Below are positions 31,932 through 41,829 of a DNA stretch of 57,214 nucleotides, one piece after another. The stretch covers positions 1 through 57,214 of the forward strand of contig NZ_JBGGGR010000012.1 in NCBI RefSeq assembly GCF_041276565.1, in the 5' to 3' direction. A program made the position numbers and the translations under genes. Origin of the DNA: Phytoplasma sp041276565. GTDB lineage: Bacteria > Bacillota_I > Bacilli_A > Acholeplasmatales > Acholeplasmataceae. The notes beneath the pieces are model-generated. The model was not told the DNA's origin. It made no database searches and saw only the letters and a list, made by a program, of their open reading frames with translations. The first letter of the stretch is position 1, and each line of letters starts with the position of its first letter.

Positions 31932-33224
31932 TTAATATTCTTGTAATTGAGAAATTAAATAATTATTATTTTGCAAACCTAAAAAAAGATTATTTTTATA
32001 TCCTAATGTTTTATTTAAATAAAGTCCTGGAATCCAAATAATAACATTATTTTTATCTACAACCAACCACAATTTATCTCTTTCATCTAAAGAAATTTTC
32101 GAATTAATTAAAAATTTTTTTAATTTTTGGCTTCCAAAAGAAAAATGTAAAATGTCTCCTGGTTGTTTTTTTCTTAAAATAAAAGGAGGAGAAATGGAAT
32201 CTATATTATAAGATATTTTTTGTATCAGAAAACAATTAAATAACAAAGAATCATCCTTAGAGTAATATAATAAGGGTTTATATATTATATCAAAATTATT
32301 TATATTTTTTTCCTGTATCCAAAAAAAAATATCATATTTTTTAACCAACGACCAATTATTATAATGAAAAGAATATTTGGCGCTTGGTTTAGAAATATTC
32401 TTTAAAAAACTAGTAATATTTGTTACCAAATCAAAATTTTTTTTAATATTTTTAGATTCTAAAAAAAATAAAACGATATCTTTTTGAATCAAAATATCTA
32501 ATTTTAAAAACAAATTTAAATCAAATACATCTTTTTCTTTTTGATTTTTTAAAAAAAAATAAGTTTGTTTTCTCACAAAATTATTAGCTTCTATAAGTTG
32601 TAAATGAAATTTTTTAATATTTTTTAAAAAATTATTCATTCCTTTAAAATAAGGAACAATTTGGTGTCTTATTTTATTACGAGTATACTTATTTAATTGA
32701 TTTGTGTGATCTTCTAAAAAAGGAACGTTTTTTTGAGAAGCATATTCTAAAATTTCTTGTTTAGAAATATATAAAAAAGGTTTTAAAAAATAAAAATCAT
32801 TAAAAAAATAAGATGGTTGCATGCCACTATATCCCAACATAGAACTACCACGAGCTATTTTAAATAAAATAGTTTCTGCTAAATCATCTAAATGATGAGC
32901 TGTCATCAAATAAACGGTTTTGCATTGTAAAGCTATTTCTTTTAATTTCTCTTGTCTTAATATTCTAGCTTGATTTTGAAAATCTTTTTTATTTATATGT
33001 AATTCGAAATAATGAAAAGAGATTTTTCTTTGAGAACAATATTGTTCAACCATTTTTTTTTCTTCAAATGATTGTTCACGTTGTAAATGATTAAAATGAA
33101 CTACAATCAAGGAATATTGTAGATTATAAAGATAATCTAACAATACCATAGAATCAACTCCACCACTCACGGAAATAATATAATTTTTTTGTTTATCTAA
33201 TTTTAACCCTAATCGAAAATTCAT
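31932..33224 (-). CDS. tilS: tRNA(Ile)-lysidine synthase TilS
   Basis: 430 residues. It converts C34 of the CAU-anticodon tRNA-Ile to lysidine so that it reads AUA, an essential step in an AT-rich genome full of ATA codons. N-type ATP PP-loop SVSGGVDSMVLLDYL near 18..32, VVHFNH, MTAHHLDDLAETILFKI near 104..120, KPFLYISKQEI and EDHTNQ...YTRNKIRHQI follow, then the C-terminal substrate domain (LRKKQPGDIL...KLKKFLINSKI). AAAGGG site 5 bases upstream. Confidence 0.95.
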   Translation of the reverse strand: MNFRLGLKLDKQKNYIISVSGGVDSMVLLDYLYNLQYSLIVVHFNHLQREQSFEEKKMVEQYCSQRKISFHYFELHINKKDFQNQARILRQEKLKEIALQCKTVYLMTAHHLDDLAETILFKIARGSSMLGYSGMQPSYFFNDFYFLKPFLYISKQEILEYASQKNVPFLEDHTNQLNKYTRNKIRHQIVPYFKGMNNFLKNIKKFHLQLIEANNFVRKQTYFFLKNQKEKDVFDLNLFLKLDILIQKDIVLFFLESKNIKKNFDLVTNITSFLKNISKPSAKYSFHYNNWSLVKKYDIFFWIQEKNINNFDIIYKPLLYYSKDDSLLFNCFLIQKISYNIDSISPPFILRKKQPGDILHFSFGSQKLKKFLINSKISLDERDKLWLVVDKNNVIIWIPGLYLNKTLGYKNNLFLGLQNNNYLISQLQEY

Positions 33225-33253
33225 AAAAACCCTTTTTTTATCTATAAAATATT

Positions 33254-35002
33254 TTATACATTTTCATTATTTTTTTTTTGTATTTTCAAAATATCTAATT
33301 GTGTTTTTTCTACTGTGCTAGGACTTTGCAACATTAAATCTTGTCCTTTTTGATTTTTAGGAAAACCGATTACATCTCTGATATTATTAGTTTTAGTAAA
33401 TAACATAACTAAACGATCTAACCCTAAAGCTATTCCACCATGAGGAGGAGCACCGTATCTTAAAGCTTCATTTAAAAAACCAAAATTTTCTTCAATTTCT
33501 TCTTTTTTTAAGCTTAATTTTTCGAAAATAAATTCTTGCACAGGATATTGATAATTTCTTAAAGATCCTCCGCCAACTTCATAACCGTTCCAAACTAAAT
33601 CATAAGCTTGTGATTTAACCTTTTCAGGTGCTTGAAATAATTGTTCAATATTTGAAGGAGCTGTAAAAGGATGATGTAAAGTATAATATCTATTATCTGA
33701 CTTATTAAATTCCAATAAAGGAAAATCCACAACCCATAATAGCATCTCTTTTTCAGAATCATATAAATTTAAATTTTTACCTAATTCATTTCTTAAAAAA
33801 CCAACAACTTTTAAAACGTTATTATTGACATCAATTTCGTCATCATAAACAATAAAAAAACAAATTTCTTGTTCTGTTAAAAAAGAATCTTTTATAATAA
33901 ATTTGCTTAAATAACCTTGAAATAAATTATCTTTTTTTTGTATAAAATTTAAATTCAAATCAAACTTATCTTTAATAATTTGTTTATATTTATCAACTGT
34001 TTTTCTAGTGAAATGATCTGAGTGATTTTGAATATTCATTTTGATGCCTTTGATTTTTTGAGAAATATCATTTTTTGTTAAAACAACAGGATCAAAGAAT
34101 GAAGTAAAATCTTCAATTAATAAATCAAACCTTAAATCTGGTTTATCTGTACCATATACATTCAAAGCTTCATCATAAGTCATTTGCATCAAAGGAAGTT
34201 TTAAATCTTTATTTAAAACAGTTTTAAAAAGATTTTGCATAAGTTCTTCTATTAAAGTCATTATTTCTTCTTTACTAAAAAAAGAAGTTTCAATATCTAT
34301 TTGAGTAAATTCTGGTTGTCTATCAGATCTTAAATCTTCATCACGAAAACAACGAGCTATTTGAAAATATCTTTCGAATCCTCCAATCATATATAACTGT
34401 TTAAAAATTTGAGGTGATTGAGGTAAAGCGTAAAATTTATAAGGATTAACACGAGACGGAACTAAATAATCTCTAGCTCCTTCTGGTATAGATTTAGATA
34501 AAATAGGAGTTTCTAATTCTAAAAACTTATTCGATAAAAGAGTTTTTCTTATATTTTGAGTAATTTCATGACGTTTAACTAAATAATTTTTTTGTTTTTC
34601 TGTTCTTAATTCTAAATAACGATATTTCAAACGATAATCTTCTAAAGATTCCGTAGTTCCATTAAAAAAATTTAAAGGTATATTTTGAGATTCGGATAAA
34701 ATATTAAAATCTTCAACTAAAATTTCTGTTTCACCAGTTTTTAAATTAGGATTTTTGTTTATTCTTTCGACAACTATTCCTTGAACTTCCACTACGCTTT
34801 CTAATTTGATAGAAGAAATTTTTTTATAGTCTTTATGATTTTTATTTACAACCAATTGAATGATACCTGAAAAATCCCTTAAATTTAAAAATATTTTGTT
34901 TCCTGTATTTCTTTTTTTATCAAGCCAACCTTTAACCAAAATTTTTTGTCCTTTTTGATTTAACGTTATATCATTATTAGAAAAATTATACTTAATTTTC
35001 AT
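33254..35002 (-). CDS. aspS: Aspartyl-tRNA synthetase
   Basis: 582 residues, bacterial-type class II enzyme with an inserted GAD domain. OB-fold anticodon domain at the N-terminus (GWLDKKRNTGNKIFLNLRD), motif 2 region FQIARCFRDEDLRSDRQPEF, GAD-like insert in the middle, and motif 3 GIALGLDRLVMLF near the end. QSPQIFKQLYM contacts ATP. Its ATG overlaps the hisS TGA by 4 bases, the conserved hisS-aspS coupling of Firmicutes. AAGGA lies inside the end of hisS. Confidence 0.97.
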   Translation of the reverse strand: MKIKYNFSNNDITLNQKGQKILVKGWLDKKRNTGNKIFLNLRDFSGIIQLVVNKNHKDYKKISSIKLESVVEVQGIVVERINKNPNLKTGETEILVEDFNILSESQNIPLNFFNGTTESLEDYRLKYRYLELRTEKQKNYLVKRHEITQNIRKTLLSNKFLELETPILSKSIPEGARDYLVPSRVNPYKFYALPQSPQIFKQLYMIGGFERYFQIARCFRDEDLRSDRQPEFTQIDIETSFFSKEEIMTLIEELMQNLFKTVLNKDLKLPLMQMTYDEALNVYGTDKPDLRFDLLIEDFTSFFDPVVLTKNDISQKIKGIKMNIQNHSDHFTRKTVDKYKQIIKDKFDLNLNFIQKKDNLFQGYLSKFIIKDSFLTEQEICFFIVYDDEIDVNNNVLKVVGFLRNELGKNLNLYDSEKEMLLWVVDFPLLEFNKSDNRYYTLHHPFTAPSNIEQLFQAPEKVKSQAYDLVWNGYEVGGGSLRNYQYPVQEFIFEKLSLKKEEIEENFGFLNEALRYGAPPHGGIALGLDRLVMLFTKTNNIRDVIGFPKNQKGQDLMLQSPSTVEKTQLDILKIQKKNNENV

Positions 35003-36267
35003 TTAAAATGTAATTCCTTTTTTAAAAAATTTATTAATTCTTTTTTTTCTATCATATATGTCTTTTTATCAGAAACTTTTTTAATAGTAAACGTATTATT
35101 TTCTAATTCTTTTTCTCCCAAAAATAAAATAAATTTTGGTTTATGTTCTAAAATCTTTATAAATTGTTTATTAAAATTAAAAATTGTATAATTCATATCT
35201 GTTTTGATTTCGTTTTGTCTTATGCTTCTTGTTAAAAATAAAGCATCTGAAATAATTTTTTCATCTAAAACAAATACATATAAGTCTAAAGAATTTGGTT
35301 TATGTTTATCCAAAAAACCATTTTCTTTTAAAGCGAACATTAATCTTTCCATTCCGATGGCGAAACCTATACTATTTTGTTTACTACCGCCAAATTCTTC
35401 TATAAGTTCGTTATAACTACCGCCACCGCCTAAAATAAAATCTCTTTTATGAACGGAAGAAAAATAAGAAATTTCAAAAACAATATCAGTATAGTAATCC
35501 AAACCACGCACTAACTTTAAATCAACTTCAAAATTAATTTTTGATTGTTTAAAAAAATCTAAAATTTTTTGAAACTTATTTTTAGATTCAATAGTTAAAT
35601 AATCAAAAATGGAAGGTGCTTCATTCAAAAATTTCTTGGAAGAACATATTTTACAATCAAAAATTTTAAGAATATTGGTTTTAACTTTGTTTAAACACGT
35701 TTCACATAAGTGATGTTTATGATTGTCGATATAAGGAACAAAATCTTTTAAAAAAGCATTTCGAGATTCTATATCTCCTAAAGTATTAATTTTAATTTGT
35801 GTGTTATATAAATTAAATATATTAAAAATATCATTTATTAAAAAAAACAATTCTAATTCTGATAAATAATTAGAAACACCAATAAATTCGACACCAAATT
35901 GGTGAAATTGTCGATAACGTCCTTTTTGTGGTCTTTCATAACGAAAAAAAGGACCATAATAATAAAATTTATTTAAATTATTTTTATTATATAATTTATT
36001 TTCGACATAACTTCTAACAACAGAAGATGTTCCTTCTGGTCTTAAAGAAATATCTCTCCCTTTTTTATCTAAAAAATGAAACATTTCTTTTAAAACCATA
36101 TCAGAATATTGAGAAGAACGATTAAAAACTTCACTATATTCTAAAATAGGCGTTCTAATTTCTCGAATATTATATTTATCAAAAAAATATTTAATTTTAT
36201 TTTCTACGATAACCCATTCATCTAATTCTTCAAAGATTAAATCGTGAGTACCTTTGATTTTTTTCAT
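34999..36267 (-). CDS. hisS: Histidyl-tRNA synthetase
   Basis: 422 residues, class II. KGTHDLIFEE at the start, motif 1 IREIRTPILEYSEVF, motif 2 GPFFRYERPQKGRYRQFHQFG near 103..123, a Cys-rich insert (CETCLNKVK...CKICSSKKF) typical of bacterial HisRS, and the histidine motif LVRGLDYYTDIVFE. The C-terminal anticodon domain is present. The AGAGGAATT ribosome site overlaps the last codons of relA, 4 bases upstream. Confidence 0.97.
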   Translation of the reverse strand: MKKIKGTHDLIFEELDEWVIVENKIKYFFDKYNIREIRTPILEYSEVFNRSSQYSDMVLKEMFHFLDKKGRDISLRPEGTSSVVRSYVENKLYNKNNLNKFYYYGPFFRYERPQKGRYRQFHQFGVEFIGVSNYLSELELFFLINDIFNIFNLYNTQIKINTLGDIESRNAFLKDFVPYIDNHKHHLCETCLNKVKTNILKIFDCKICSSKKFLNEAPSIFDYLTIESKNKFQKILDFFKQSKINFEVDLKLVRGLDYYTDIVFEISYFSSVHKRDFILGGGGSYNELIEEFGGSKQNSIGFAIGMERLMFALKENGFLDKHKPNSLDLYVFVLDEKIISDALFLTRSIRQNEIKTDMNYTIFNFNKQFIKILEHKPKFILFLGEKELENNTFTIKKVSDKKTYMIEKKELINFLKKELHFK

Positions 36268-36271
36268 TTTT

Positions 36272-38500
36272 TTAATTAATTCCTCTATCGATTTGATAAA
36301 TACTTTCTGATTGTAACAAATTTAAAGTTAATTTTTCTATTTCTTGGATATTATTAACTAAAATTCTTAATTTAATAGTAATTTTATTGGATTTATTGTT
36401 GTTTAAATTCATTTTCAAAATACTGATTCCCATAGCGTTGATTTTATTATTAATTTCATTTAAAAGAGAAGGAACACGAGAACCTATTAAAAAAAGACAA
36501 GCAACATATTTTAATTTAGAATTATGATGCCAATTAGCAGAAATCATTTTATGAAAATCATGTTTTGGTAAATTAGGGCATGTTTTTCTATGGATATGAA
36601 TTCCTTTATCTCTAGAAATAAAACCTACAATTTCTTCACCAAAAACAGGAAAACAACAATTAGCTAATTTTAATTTAATATTATCTATGCCCTCAATAAA
36701 AACTCCTGTTTTCGCATCATAAGATATTTTTTGATTATTTTTAGATGTTTGTTTTTTTAAAAGATTCTTTTTGTTATCTAGAAACAAATTAATTTTATTA
36801 ATAACTGTATGAGGGTTCAATTTTTTATTTGCTACAGCTAAATATAAATCATTCATGTTTTTGATATCTAATTGATTAAAATGTTGAGATATAAAATGTT
36901 GGTCTATAACGAATTCTATTTTATGAAAATTTAATTCTTTGTCTAAAATATCTTTTCCTGTTTTAATCAAATCTAAAAATTTGATATTTTGTTTATTTAA
37001 AGCTTTTTTGATAAATTTTTTAGTATAACTTGTTTTAACTATTTTAAGCCATTCTTTTTTGACTCTAAAAATGTTTTTATTGGTTTTAATAGATATAATA
37101 TCGCCATTTTGCAATATATAATCTAAAGGAACGATTTTTTCGTTAACAATAGCCCCTATAATTCTATAACCAATATCGGAATGAATTCGGAAAGCGAAAT
37201 CAATAGGAGTTGAACCTTTAGGAAATTCATAAACTTCTTGTTTAGGAGTAAAAACGTACACATGTTCATTTAAAATATCATTTTTAATCGCATCCACAAA
37301 ATTTTGAGAATTTTGTTGTGAAGTATTATCTGAATCTTTAGTTATTTGAATTAACTCACGATACCATCTTAATTTTTGAGCGATTTCTAATTGTTTATCT
37401 TCTTTAGAATAATTCTTATTTTCTTTATAACCCCAATGTGCTGCGATTCCGTTTTCTGCGACTTTATTCATTTCTTGAGTTCTAATTTGGACTTCGAATA
37501 AAGTTCCATCTTTGGATAAAACAGTGTTATGTAAAGATTGATATAAATTAGGTTTAGGAACAGCGATATAATCTTTAAATCTCAAGGGTAAAGGATAATA
37601 ATGACTATGAATAATTCCTAAACAACGATAACATAAATCTACTTTATCTACAATAATACGAATAGCCAATAAATCAAAAATTTCATCAAAACTTAATTGT
37701 TTTTTTTCCATTTTTTTATAAATGCTATAAATATTTTTGCTTCTGCCACTAATGGAAAAATTTTTAATATTAGATTCATGAAATAATTTTTTTATATTAA
37801 AAATAATTTGAGAAATAGATTTTTCTCTTTCTTTTTTTTTCATTTGAATCAAACTAGAAATTTGATAATATTTGTCTGGATCAATATAACGTAAGGAAAG
37901 ATCTTCCAATTGTGATTTAATTTGAAACAATCCTAAACGATCAGATAAAGGAACATAAATAGACAAAGTTTCTTCAGAAATACGTTTTTGTTTATCATCT
38001 CTCATTGGTTGTAAAGTTTGCATATTATGTAATCTATCTGCTATTTTTAAAAGAACCACACGAATATCATCAGCCATAGCTAAAAACATTTTTTGTTGAT
38101 TTTCCATTTGTCTTTGATGTTGATTAAAAACAATTTTAGTTAATTTGGTAGTTTTTAAAACTATATTAGCTACATCATCACCTACAACAGACTTTAATTC
38201 TTCAAAAGTTAAATCAGTATCTTCTAAAGTATCATGTAACAAAGAAGCCATTATAGTATTAGGCTCACTTTTTAAATCAACTAAAATTTGAGAAACATAA
38301 AGAGGATGAATAATATAATCTTCTCCTGTTACTCTTTTCTGATTCTTGTGTTTTTTTTTAGACAACAAATAAGATTTATGAATTCCATCTAAAACATCTT
38401 TTTGAGTAATATAAGAAGAAATTTTTTCTATTAATTCTTGATATATTTCTGACTCATCTTTAGTTTTATTATCAGATTTATGTTCTAACGAAAAATGCAA
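36272..38500 (-). CDS. Bifunctional (p)ppGpp synthetase/hydrolase (RelA/SpoT homolog)
   Basis: 742 residues, full multi-domain Rel: HD hydrolase (HPLYVSQILVDL, ASLLHDTLEDT near 80..90, KIADRLHNMQTL), synthetase (FDLLAIRIIV, PLRFKDYIAVPKPNLYQSLH near 330..350), TGS (VYVFTPKQEVYEFPKGSTPIDFAF), zinc-finger-like CCFPVFGEEIVGF with CPNLPKHDF, and C-terminal ACT. It makes and destroys the alarmone (p)ppGpp in response to starvation. The start is a TTG, strongly supported by GAGAGG 9 bases before it; no nearby ATG fits. First gene of a relA-hisS-aspS run. Confidence 0.95.
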   Translation of the reverse strand: MHFSLEHKSDNKTKDESEIYQELIEKISSYITQKDVLDGIHKSYLLSKKKHKNQKRVTGEDYIIHPLYVSQILVDLKSEPNTIMASLLHDTLEDTDLTFEELKSVVGDDVANIVLKTTKLTKIVFNQHQRQMENQQKMFLAMADDIRVVLLKIADRLHNMQTLQPMRDDKQKRISEETLSIYVPLSDRLGLFQIKSQLEDLSLRYIDPDKYYQISSLIQMKKKEREKSISQIIFNIKKLFHESNIKNFSISGRSKNIYSIYKKMEKKQLSFDEIFDLLAIRIIVDKVDLCYRCLGIIHSHYYPLPLRFKDYIAVPKPNLYQSLHNTVLSKDGTLFEVQIRTQEMNKVAENGIAAHWGYKENKNYSKEDKQLEIAQKLRWYRELIQITKDSDNTSQQNSQNFVDAIKNDILNEHVYVFTPKQEVYEFPKGSTPIDFAFRIHSDIGYRIIGAIVNEKIVPLDYILQNGDIISIKTNKNIFRVKKEWLKIVKTSYTKKFIKKALNKQNIKFLDLIKTGKDILDKELNFHKIEFVIDQHFISQHFNQLDIKNMNDLYLAVANKKLNPHTVINKINLFLDNKKNLLKKQTSKNNQKISYDAKTGVFIEGIDNIKLKLANCCFPVFGEEIVGFISRDKGIHIHRKTCPNLPKHDFHKMISANWHHNSKLKYVACLFLIGSRVPSLLNEINNKINAMGISILKMNLNNNKSNKITIKLRILVNNIQEIEKLTLNLLQSESIYQIDRGIN

Positions 38501-38561
38501 TTATTACAACCTCTCAAATCTTTAATTATATATTATCTTTTTTTCGAAATAAAAAAATTAA

Positions 38562-39701
38562 TCAAACATATAACATTTGTTTTTCGCCTGAATAAACTTT
38601 TTGTATAACGCCAGCGCCTAAACAAAAATCGCCATCATAAAAAGCACAAATTTGTCCAGGTGTAACTGATTTAATTTTTTGAGGATAAACTACTTTAATT
38701 GTGTTTTTGTCAATAAAAAAAATTTCAACTTCTTGAAAAGATTGACGATAACGGAATTTAGCTAATATTTTTTTAGGTTTGTTTTTTTTAAAATGTTTGT
38801 CTCTCCAAACAACATCTGTTACTAAACATGCATCACTATATAAATAAGAACTGTCATTATTTTGATCTACATAAAGAGTGTTAGTTTTTAAATCTTTGCC
38901 AACTACAAACCAAGGAGATTGATTTTCTTTAGAAACTTTTAAATTTAATCCTTTTCTTTGACCGATAGTATATTTAAAAACTCCTTCATGTTCTTTTAAA
39001 ATAGAACCATTCATATCTTTAATAGGTCCTTTTTTAGGAGGTAAATAATTATTTAAAAAAACAAAAAATTTTCTTTCTCCAATAAAACAAATACCTGTTG
39101 AATCTTTTTTAGTAGCAGTAATTAAGTTTTCTCTTAAAGCGATTTCTCTTACTTCTTTTTTAGTTTTATTTCCTAAAGGGAAAATAATATTATTTAATTG
39201 TTCTGGTTTTAATTGAGATAAAAAATATGTTTGATCTTTGTTTACATCTAAAGATGTAGCTAACATATTTTTATTATCTTTGAAAATGATTCGAGCGTAA
39301 TGACCCATAGCGATATAATCAGGATTAAATTGTTTAGCGTATTCAATAAAAGCTAAAAATTTAATCTTATTATTACATAACACATCTGGATTAGGTGTTA
39401 AATTTTTTTTCAAATCATTTAAAAAAAAGGTAAAAACTTGATTCCAATATTCTTCTGAAAAATCTACTCTATGAAACTTAATATTTAATTGTTTAGCCAC
39501 TTTTAAAGCATCTTGATAATCCTGTTCTTGCGGACAAACATCTTCATCAACGTTAGGGTTCCCTTCAACATCATAATTCAAACTGCTATCCCAATTACGC
39601 ATAAAAATTGCTTCTACTTCATAACCTTCTTTTTGCAAAAGAAAAGCAGCTACGCTACTATCTACTCCGCCAGACAATCCAACAATTACTTTTTTTTTCA
39701 T
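38562..39701 (-). CDS. mnmA: tRNA-specific 2-thiouridylase MnmA
   Basis: 379 residues. It thiolates U34 of tRNAs for Lys, Gln and Glu. PP-loop VGLSGGVDSSVAAFLLQKEG at 5..24, catalytic Cys in PNPDVLCNNKIKF near 104, second Cys in DSTGICFIGER near 205, and DQTYFLSQL. The region NVDEDVCPQEQDYQDA is the usual loop. Full length. Weak ribosome site (GGA 7 bases upstream). Confidence 0.95.
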   Translation of the reverse strand: MKKKVIVGLSGGVDSSVAAFLLQKEGYEVEAIFMRNWDSSLNYDVEGNPNVDEDVCPQEQDYQDALKVAKQLNIKFHRVDFSEEYWNQVFTFFLNDLKKNLTPNPDVLCNNKIKFLAFIEYAKQFNPDYIAMGHYARIIFKDNKNMLATSLDVNKDQTYFLSQLKPEQLNNIIFPLGNKTKKEVREIALRENLITATKKDSTGICFIGERKFFVFLNNYLPPKKGPIKDMNGSILKEHEGVFKYTIGQRKGLNLKVSKENQSPWFVVGKDLKTNTLYVDQNNDSSYLYSDACLVTDVVWRDKHFKKNKPKKILAKFRYRQSFQEVEIFFIDKNTIKVVYPQKIKSVTPGQICAFYDGDFCLGAGVIQKVYSGEKQMLYV

Positions 39702-39821
39702 TTTTATCCATTTATCTTCTTTCGATTAAATTTGAGTAATTAAGATAAAATAATTAGTTTTTCTAAATAAAATTTATTTCAATTATAAACTAAAAATTTC
39801 TTAAACACAAAATTCAAAATA

Positions 39822-39884
39822 AATGAAATAATTTTTTTAATAAAAATTTTTTTATTTATTTTTATTAAAAAAACTTATTTCATT
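39822..39884. repeat. Long AT hairpin upstream of mnmA
   Basis: 39822..39847 and 39858..39884 are inverted copies with one extra base (AATGAAATAA...), giving a stem of about 26 bp and a 10-base loop. Similar in style to the hairpins at 5881 and 11300. Confidence 0.55.
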
Positions 39885-39966
39885 AAAAAATTATCATTTA
39901 AATCCATAAGTAAAAATATATTTTGTATTTAAATTTTATAATTTACTTTCATTATATATTTTTTTA

Positions 39967-40006
39967 GATATTTTACAAAATATTTTTTCTTAATTTGTAA
40001 AATATC
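39967..40006 (-). terminator. Hairpin directly after the NadE-like gene
   Basis: GATATTTTACAAA (39967..39979) pairs perfectly with TTTGTAAAATATC (39994..40006), beginning 2 bases after the stop codon. It is followed by an A-rich rather than clean T run, so it may be a 3'-end protecting stem. Confidence 0.5.
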
Positions 40007-40008
40007 GA

Positions 40009-41730
40009 TTATATAGAATAAGAAAAACTATTAGATAATATTTTAGGACCAGGTGCTATTTTATTCTTTTTATAATGAAATTTATAAAAATGGTTCATAT
40101 ATTCTGTTACTAAAGATAAGCTTTCTTCATGAGATAAAAGAAATTTTTTTTCTAATAAAAAAGCTATTTTTTCTTTTTTAAAACTACCATTCAAATGATA
40201 ATATAAAATAAAATCTTTCATAATAGTTTCTGAATCTAAAAACTTATCTATTTTTTGAAAATAAAAATCTTTCATGTTTTGTTCCAAAAGAATCGTATTT
40301 TCTCTTATATGGAACAAAATTAACTCCACCATCAAAACATTAGGAATATTAACATTTAAATTATATAAAGAAGAATGAAAATTAAATCTAAAACTCATTT
40401 TTTCAAAAATAATATCTGATAAATTATCACTTTCTAAAATTAATTTATTTTCTATTTTTGCCTCTTGTAAAATTTGTTCCAAACTATCTTTTTCTTGAAC
40501 AATTTGGATATTGTTGATGCCTAGATATTTTAATATTTTTTTATGAAATTCTAAAGATTGTTCGTTCTCAAAATGTTTTTTTTCTTTTAAAACAACTTGT
40601 AATTCTTGTAAAGACTTCTTGTTATTATTAAAATACTGTAAAACAACTAAAAGAGTCAAAAAAGAATTTAAATCATCTTTAAATTCTAATATTATTTGAG
40701 ATGCTTTTGCAAATGACATTTTATTTTGTAAATACAAAACTTGAATAAGATTAGATAATTTTAATTGCTCTTGTAAATTGCGATAATCCACAAAAGGTTT
40801 AGCGTTTAATGGTTCTTCTAAATCGTATTCTTTCGCTTCTTTTATATGGAAATAAGATTTCAAAAAAGAAAATTGTTTTCCAATTTGTTGATCGCCAAAA
40901 GTAGTATCAACTTTTCTTTGATGTTTAATTTTGTCTAAATAAACATCAACTACTAAACTAACATCTTGATTTGTTAAATCTTTTTCACCGATCACATCAC
41001 CTAAAACAGCAGCTATCTTATGATTAGAAAAAAGAACATTATTAGAAGTTTCGCTTATTCCACTGCTAGTATAAAAATAACCGCCAGCTTGTTTACGAGA
41101 ATGATTTATAACAGCTAATTTACGAAATTTATCTTTTCCTAAATGTTCTGTAGAAGCTGACAAATTAAAAATTAAATGTGCTCCGTTTAAAACCATTAAA
41201 TCACTTGGCGATTCGATGGTCCATAAATCTTGACAAATTTCTACTCCAAAAACAATATTAAAAGTTTTATTAATAAATAAAATATTACCTATCGGAACTT
41301 CTTGACCTAAAACAGAAATTATTTCATCTTTTAAATGTTTTCCTGATTGAAACCATCTTTTTTCAAAAAATTCTTTATAATTAGGTATCTTATGTTTTGG
41401 AACAATACCTAAAATCTTTCCTTTTTGAACAACAACAGCTACATTAAAAATAACTTCACGAAATAAGAAAGGCATACCGATAAAATAAACACCTTCAAAA
41501 TGAGTATTATTAATAACATATTCTAAAGCAGTTAAATTGTCATCTAAAAAAGATGTATCAAAAAATAAATCTCCTGATGTGTAACTACTTAAACATAATT
41601 CAGAAAATAAAACAAAACTTGCTTTACTTTTATTTAAAATATCCACAATAATTTGAGCATTTTTAAAAGGTTCGCCTATATGTAAATTAGGACTTGACAT
41701 TTCTACCTTAAGAATTCCGTTTTTATACAT
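40009..41730 (-). CDS. NadE-like protein: intact glutaminase domain, degenerate NAD synthetase domain
   Basis: 573 residues; glutamine-dependent NAD synthetases are usually 640..680. N-terminal nitrilase/glutaminase fold with the full catalytic triad: Glu44 (FSELCLSSYT), Lys112 (VPKHKIPNYKEF) and Cys166 (GVEICQDLW). The C-terminal half is still alignable to NAD synthetase (LSDIIFEK..., YNLNVNIPNVLM for the usual 'LSE.A.G...YNVNA.VPKTL', and KIAPGPKIL near the end). The ATP P-loop SGGxDS is missing, however; the matching stretch reads IILEFKDDLNSFLTLLV (about 346..362). The segment before the GTGxxSE motif is also shortened. So it can probably hydrolyse glutamine or another amide but not make NAD as read. 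AAAGG site 10 bases upstream. Confidence 0.8.
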   Translation of the reverse strand: MYKNGILKVEMSSPNLHIGEPFKNAQIIVDILNKSKASFVLFSELCLSSYTSGDLFFDTSFLDDNLTALEYVINNTHFEGVYFIGMPFLFREVIFNVAVVVQKGKILGIVPKHKIPNYKEFFEKRWFQSGKHLKDEIISVLGQEVPIGNILFINKTFNIVFGVEICQDLWTIESPSDLMVLNGAHLIFNLSASTEHLGKDKFRKLAVINHSRKQAGGYFYTSSGISETSNNVLFSNHKIAAVLGDVIGEKDLTNQDVSLVVDVYLDKIKHQRKVDTTFGDQQIGKQFSFLKSYFHIKEAKEYDLEEPLNAKPFVDYRNLQEQLKLSNLIQVLYLQNKMSFAKASQIILEFKDDLNSFLTLLVVLQYFNNNKKSLQELQVVLKEKKHFENEQSLEFHKKILKYLGINNIQIVQEKDSLEQILQEAKIENKLILESDNLSDIIFEKMSFRFNFHSSLYNLNVNIPNVLMVELILFHIRENTILLEQNMKDFYFQKIDKFLDSETIMKDFILYYHLNGSFKKEKIAFLLEKKFLLSHEESLSLVTEYMNHFYKFHYKKNKIAPGPKILSNSFSYSI

Positions 41731-41829
41731 TTTTTAAAAACCTTTCTAGATTTTTTTATATCGTTTGTTTCATTATGAAAGATAAATATATAAATTAATC
41801 TAAGATCGAATAAATTAAAAAAATATAAA

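Larger units (their letters stand above)
39702..40008. other. Spacer with long hairpins between mnmA and the NadE-like gene
   Basis: No gene. It contains two long inverted repeats (39822..39884 and 39967..40006) that probably end the NadE-like transcript. The mnmA promoter should lie at about 39710..39800 but no clear box pair is seen. Confidence 0.45.
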
